The notes beneath the pieces are model-generated. The model ran no database searches, was not told the origin of the DNA, and saw nothing but the letters and a program-made list of their open reading frames with translations. The position numbers were made by a program, and so were the translations under genes. This document shows, in pieces, positions 59,884-64,000 of a stretch of 64,000 nt of DNA. This DNA is from Phocoena phocoena (Eukaryota; Chordata; Mammalia; Artiodactyla; Phocoenidae): the NCBI RefSeq assembly GCF_963924675.1, contig NC_089236.1, forward strand, positions 59,853,306 through 59,917,305, given 5' to 3'. The first letter of the stretch is position 1; every line of letters starts with the position of its first letter.

Positions 59884-62151
59884 ATTCTAGGTATTGATAA
59901 TATTAAGTTTTTCTTCAACTCCTTTCCACTGAAGAAGGACCAGTGAGTCAGACACATCAACCATTATGTATCAGTAGGATGAAAACTGATTTGGTCACTG
60001 TTAGAATGTATAAATAATCCCTACCCGTGTCAGAGAAGGGTCCCTGCATTTTTGCTGCTGTCTTGCCTATTTAGGGACTTGATTCTAAAAATTCTACCTT
60101 CCTCTCATTATCAAATCTTCTTTCTTAACTCTGCATTTCCATCAGTATTTGAAAGTAACAATAGTTCCTAACTTAAGTGAACTCTTTCTTTCCAAAGTAT
60201 CTTTCATTTGCCACTCAAGGTCCATTTTATAATCCACCTGCTCTCTACCCTGACAGCCTGACAGCTATGCCCTACATCAGTGGACATTTTTGCCCTTTGG
60301 TTTCCAAAGAGGAGCCCAGCAGGAAATGGAAGGAAAGGATAAATGTAAATTTGAGATTTGTATGCCCCTGGTTTCCTTCTTGAGGAATTGCCCTCTACTA
60401 AGGTCTCTGCTCCTTCAAATAATTCTGGAATTATCTTGGAGAGTGTTATCTGCTCCCTGATTGGTCATTAACTAATATAGTAACAGGGTACTTGGAAAGA
60501 TTCTGATTAGTATTAAAAAAATTGACAATTATTTTTATACATGTACACACATCTAATCCATTGTTTGTTAATGTTTTGCACATCTTGTTTGTAAAATACA
60601 CTCTATTAATATCTAAATTAATATCTAAAATATTAACTAATATTTTTAAATTTACAACTGAAAATTTTAATAATTCTACCTAGGTATTTATACTATGTAA
60701 CTTATTAAATCAACACTATATCTAGAAGTTCCACTATTTTATAAGAAATGCAAATAATTAAATCACAAATGTCTATTCTGTGACCAAGAGAGGTCATTTT
60801 TCTCCAGGCTTCTATGTGTTATTATATTTATGTTCTCAAATCATTTACACTCATGCATATACAGAGTTGTCCATTTTTATTCCAAAGTTGAAGATTAAAT
60901 GTTCATGTTGTCAGGTGCAAAATCATTTTGAATGCTGTTGTCATCATAAATCGACAGTGGGATAAGAGAACTTTATAGATAGTTACTGAGATAATATATA
61001 AGCTATATTCATTTTTATTATCATTATCAGTGTTATTTGTACCTTTACAACACTGAAAATTAGAAGAAATAATGTAGAAATAAGTATTTTCCTCTAAGTT
61101 GTTTAAGTTTAAAGCAATAACTTAGGAATTTATATTATTTTGAAAAATAAGTGATAGAAGATACATAAAGTAATGAAAAAAGTCAGCATATTCTAGAAAA
61201 TGGTGTAATTCTACTTTTTGCAAACTAATAAAATAATGGAATTTATTCATATTGCTATACTTTTGAGCAGAAATGGCCTGATAATATGAAAATAAAATAA
61301 GACACTCAAAATAGACTTAAAACCATAAAAATATTCAAGAAAACCAATTACCATTATATTCTATTATAGACTGTTAGGTCTCCAGAGTTCCATTAGAAAT
61401 GCACTTATTTCATTTGCTAATTTTATTTTTGTGCTTCTAAAATCTAATTTCGAACTTCAAAATCACATTAAACAGATATCTCAGGATAGTTTACTTTTCC
61501 CCCACTGGGTAGAATTTGGAAGAGTGAGAAGACCCAAAACAGAAAATAAAAACTAATTTTACCACATCCCAATTTGATAATATTCTTGAGTAATTGTGAA
61601 CTTTATAAATCAATTAGAATCATAAACTCATATAGGGTTATTTGTCAATCCTTTTTCTATTTTTTTGCCACTATAATATACCATCAACATCTTGTGCATA
61701 GGCATCTAAATTTTTCTTGTAGTTTGTTTATGTGACATTTTTTCTGGTTTAGTCTACCCTGCATTCTTCTTTTTACTGTACCATCTCCTTGTTCAAATTA
61801 ATGTTCCCTACTTCATAACAAGTTAAGCATTCATTATTCCTTAGGCTTTTTATACCTTCCAAATCCTGTACCCATTCTAACTCTATATTTTTATTTTTTC
61901 TTAACCAAAATTATCTTCAAATAAGTTATTTTTCTTACTGAGGCCCACCTTTAACAATTTTTTCCTTTTATCCCCTACGTTATAAGCTCTATTTAAATGT
62001 TCTTTTGTACTTATCTGAATAACTTTCCTACCCTTCATAGGCTCATATATTCTGTTAACACTTTGACTTCTTTTAAACAATATTATCTGTTCCCTAACAA
62101 AAGAGTAGAGTAGCTGAAAAGTAAATATGTACATGAAAAACGTATCCATTG
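59884..62151. other. AT-rich DNA, no gene recognised
   Basis: No gene, RNA or named repeat was found before the L1 5' end. Short open frames are featureless. Confidence 0.45.
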
Positions 62152-64000
62152 AGAGAGACCTTCACGATGGCAGAGGAGTAATATGTTGACATCACCTTCC
62201 GCCCCACAAATACATCAGAAATCCATCTACATGTGGAACAACTCCTACAGAACACCTACTGAATGCTGGCAGAAGACCTCAGACCTCCCAAAAGGCAAGA
62301 AACTCCCCACGTACCTGGGTAGGGCAAAAGAAAAAAGAAAAAACAGAGACAGAAGAATAGGGACGGGACCTGCACCAGTGGGAGGGAGCTGTGAAGGAGG
62401 AATGGTTTCCACACACTAGGAGCCCCTTTGCGGGCGTAGACTGCGGGTGGCGGAGGGGGGAAGCTTCGGAGCCGTGGAGGGGAGCGCAGCAACAGGGGTG
62501 TGGAGGACAAAGCGGAGAGATTCCCGCACAGAGGATTGGTGCCGACCAGCACTCACCAGTACGAGAGGCTTGTCTGCTCACCCACCGGGGCGGGCAGGGG
62601 CTGGGAGCTGAGGCTCGGGCTTTCAGAGGTCAGATCCCAGGGAGAGAACTGGGGTTGGCTGCGTGAACACAGCCTGAAGGGGGCTAGTGCACCATGGCTA
62701 GCCGGGAGGGAGTCCGGGAAAAAGTCTGGAGCTGCCGAGGAGGCAAGAGACCATAGTTTTGGGGTGCGAGAGGAGAGGGGATTCAGAGCACCACCTAAAC
62801 GAGCTCCAGAGACGGGCGTGAGCCGTGGCTAAAAGCTCGGACCCCAGAGACAGGTGTGAAATGCTAAGGCTGCTGGTGCAGCCACCAAGAAACCTGTGAA
62901 CAAGCACAGGTCACTATCCACACCCCCCTTCCGGGGAGCCTGTGCAGCCTGCCACTGCCAGGGTCCTGGGATCCTGGGACAACTTCCCCGGGAGAACGCA
63001 CGGCGTGCCGCAGGCTGCTGCAACGTCATGCTGGCCTCTGCCGCCGCAGGCTCACCCTGCACTCCGTACCCCTCCCTCCCCGCGGCCTGAGTGAGCCAGA
63101 GCCCCCGAATCAGCGGCTCCTTTAACCCCATCCTGTCTGAGCGAAGAACACACGCCCTCAGATGACCTACACGCAGAGGTGGGGCCAAATCCAAAGCTGA
63201 ACCCCAGGAGCTGTGCGAACAAACAAGAGAAAAGGAAATCTCTCCCAGCAGCCTCAGGGGCAGCAGATTAAATCTCCACAATAAACTTGATGTACCTGTA
63301 TCTCTGGAATACCTGAAAAGACAACGAATCATCCCAAAATTGAGGTGATGGACTTTGGGAGCAACTGTGGACTTGGGGTTTGCTTTCTGCATCTAATTTG
63401 TTTCTGGTTTTATGTTTATCTTAGTTTAGTATTTAGAATTGATTATCATTGGTAGATTTGTTTATTGATTTGGTTGCTCCCTTCCTTTTATATGTTTTTC
63501 CTTTTTCTCTTTTTGTGAGCATGTATGTGCATGCTTCTTTGTATGATTGTGTCTATAACTTTGCTTTTACCATCTGTCCTAGGGTTCTGTCTGTCCTTTT
63601 TTTTTTTTTTTTTGGTATACTTTTTAGCGCTTGTTACCATTGGTGGATTTTGTTTTGGCTGCTCTCTTCTTTATTTCTTACTTCTTTTGCTTCTTATTTG
63701 TCTTTTTAATAATTTTTTTATTTTAATAACTTTATTTTATTTATTTTTCTTTCTTTCTTTTTTTCTCCCTTTACTTATGACCCATGTGGCTGACAGGGTT
63801 TTGGTGCTCCGGCCGGGTATCAGGCCTGTGCCTCTGAGGTGGGAGAGCCGAGTTCAGGACATTGGTCCCCCAGACACCTCCCAGCTCCACATAATATCAA
63901 ACAGCAAAAGCTCTCCCAGAGATCTCCATTTCAATGCTAAGACCCAGCTCCACTCAATGACAAGCAAGCTACTGTGCTGGACACCCTATGCCAAACAACT
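62152..64000 (+). mobile_element. L1 LINE, 5' end and 5' UTR (CpG-rich promoter)
   Basis: The element opens 'gagagagaccttcacgatgg', the usual 5' start of artiodactyl and cetacean L1. It continues with 'acaaatacatcagaaatcca', 'acagaacacctactgaatgc', 'aggcaagaaactccccacgt', a GC- and CpG-rich stretch at about 62340-63250, a T-rich stretch at 63590-63770, and 'gggtatcaggcctgtgcctc' near the end. Full-length start means this copy was not 5'-truncated. The 5' UTR would act as an internal RNA polymerase II promoter. ORF1 and ORF2 lie beyond the window, so activity cannot be judged. Open frames here, including the 187-codon antisense one, are by-products of high G+C. Confidence 0.92.

Noticed and set aside
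62829..63392. Longest open frame in the window (187 codons, minus strand)
   Set aside because: It lies entirely antisense to the GC-rich L1 5' UTR, where stop codons are rare by composition. It shows no domain and is not a gene.
1..64000. Search for a new gene system or operon-like cluster
   Set aside because: No two open frames show recognisable domains or conserved spacing. The visible structure is explained by transposon insertions, microsatellites and AT-rich drift.

Overview
The window is a mammalian nuclear sequence, almost certainly from a cetacean and probably a toothed whale. The best evidence is nine tRNA-Glu-derived CHR-family SINEs. Six of them are the roughly 200-bp form that starts with a 'ttccctggtgg' head and ends with an 'agtgagaggcccg'-type tail, which is typical of cetacean genomes. 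A modern artiodactyl-type L1 with its promoter region starts near the right edge. The remaining sequence is strongly AT-rich and carries ancient eutherian repeats (L1M, L2, MIR, MER5, Tigger, LTRs).

I found no protein-coding gene, tRNA, rRNA or CRISPR array. All open frames are short, and the longest (187 codons, complement of 62829-63392) is a by-product of the GC-rich L1 5' region. The window therefore reads as a gene desert or the inside of a very long intron. I saw no undescribed gene system in it.

Layout. 1-7.8 kb: an L1M ORF1 remnant, an L1M 3' end, MER5-like pieces, an antisense L1M fragment, and unrecognised AT-rich DNA. 7.8-16.3 kb: five SINEs, including a close inverted pair at 10.9-11.5 kb. 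16.6-22.2 kb: a dense LINE district with L1M copies on both strands, a 78-bp alternating purine-pyrimidine tract, and a younger L1 with a clean 5' inversion and target duplication. 23.1-23.4 kb: a hAT-Charlie (MER1/Charlie3-like) transposon with 8-bp target duplications. 23.4-30.4 kb: unrecognised AT-rich DNA. 30.5-34.6 kb: an old antisense L1M split by an LTR-like element, then MER5 and L2. 34.9-35.6 kb: a less AT-rich segment I cannot assign. 35.7-50.1 kb: scattered SINEs, MIR, L2, L1 3' ends, and a Tigger element nested in an LTR-like repeat. 50-62 kb: mostly unrecognised, with microsatellites and one unexplained coding-like fragment at 56.8-57.1 kb. 62.15-64 kb: an intact-looking L1 5' end with a CpG-rich promoter, cut by the window edge.

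The elements do not form a pathway; the relationships that can be read are insertion order and nesting. Family names rest on my memory of consensus sequences and were not searched. Boundaries without a stated target duplication are approximate to some tens of bases.
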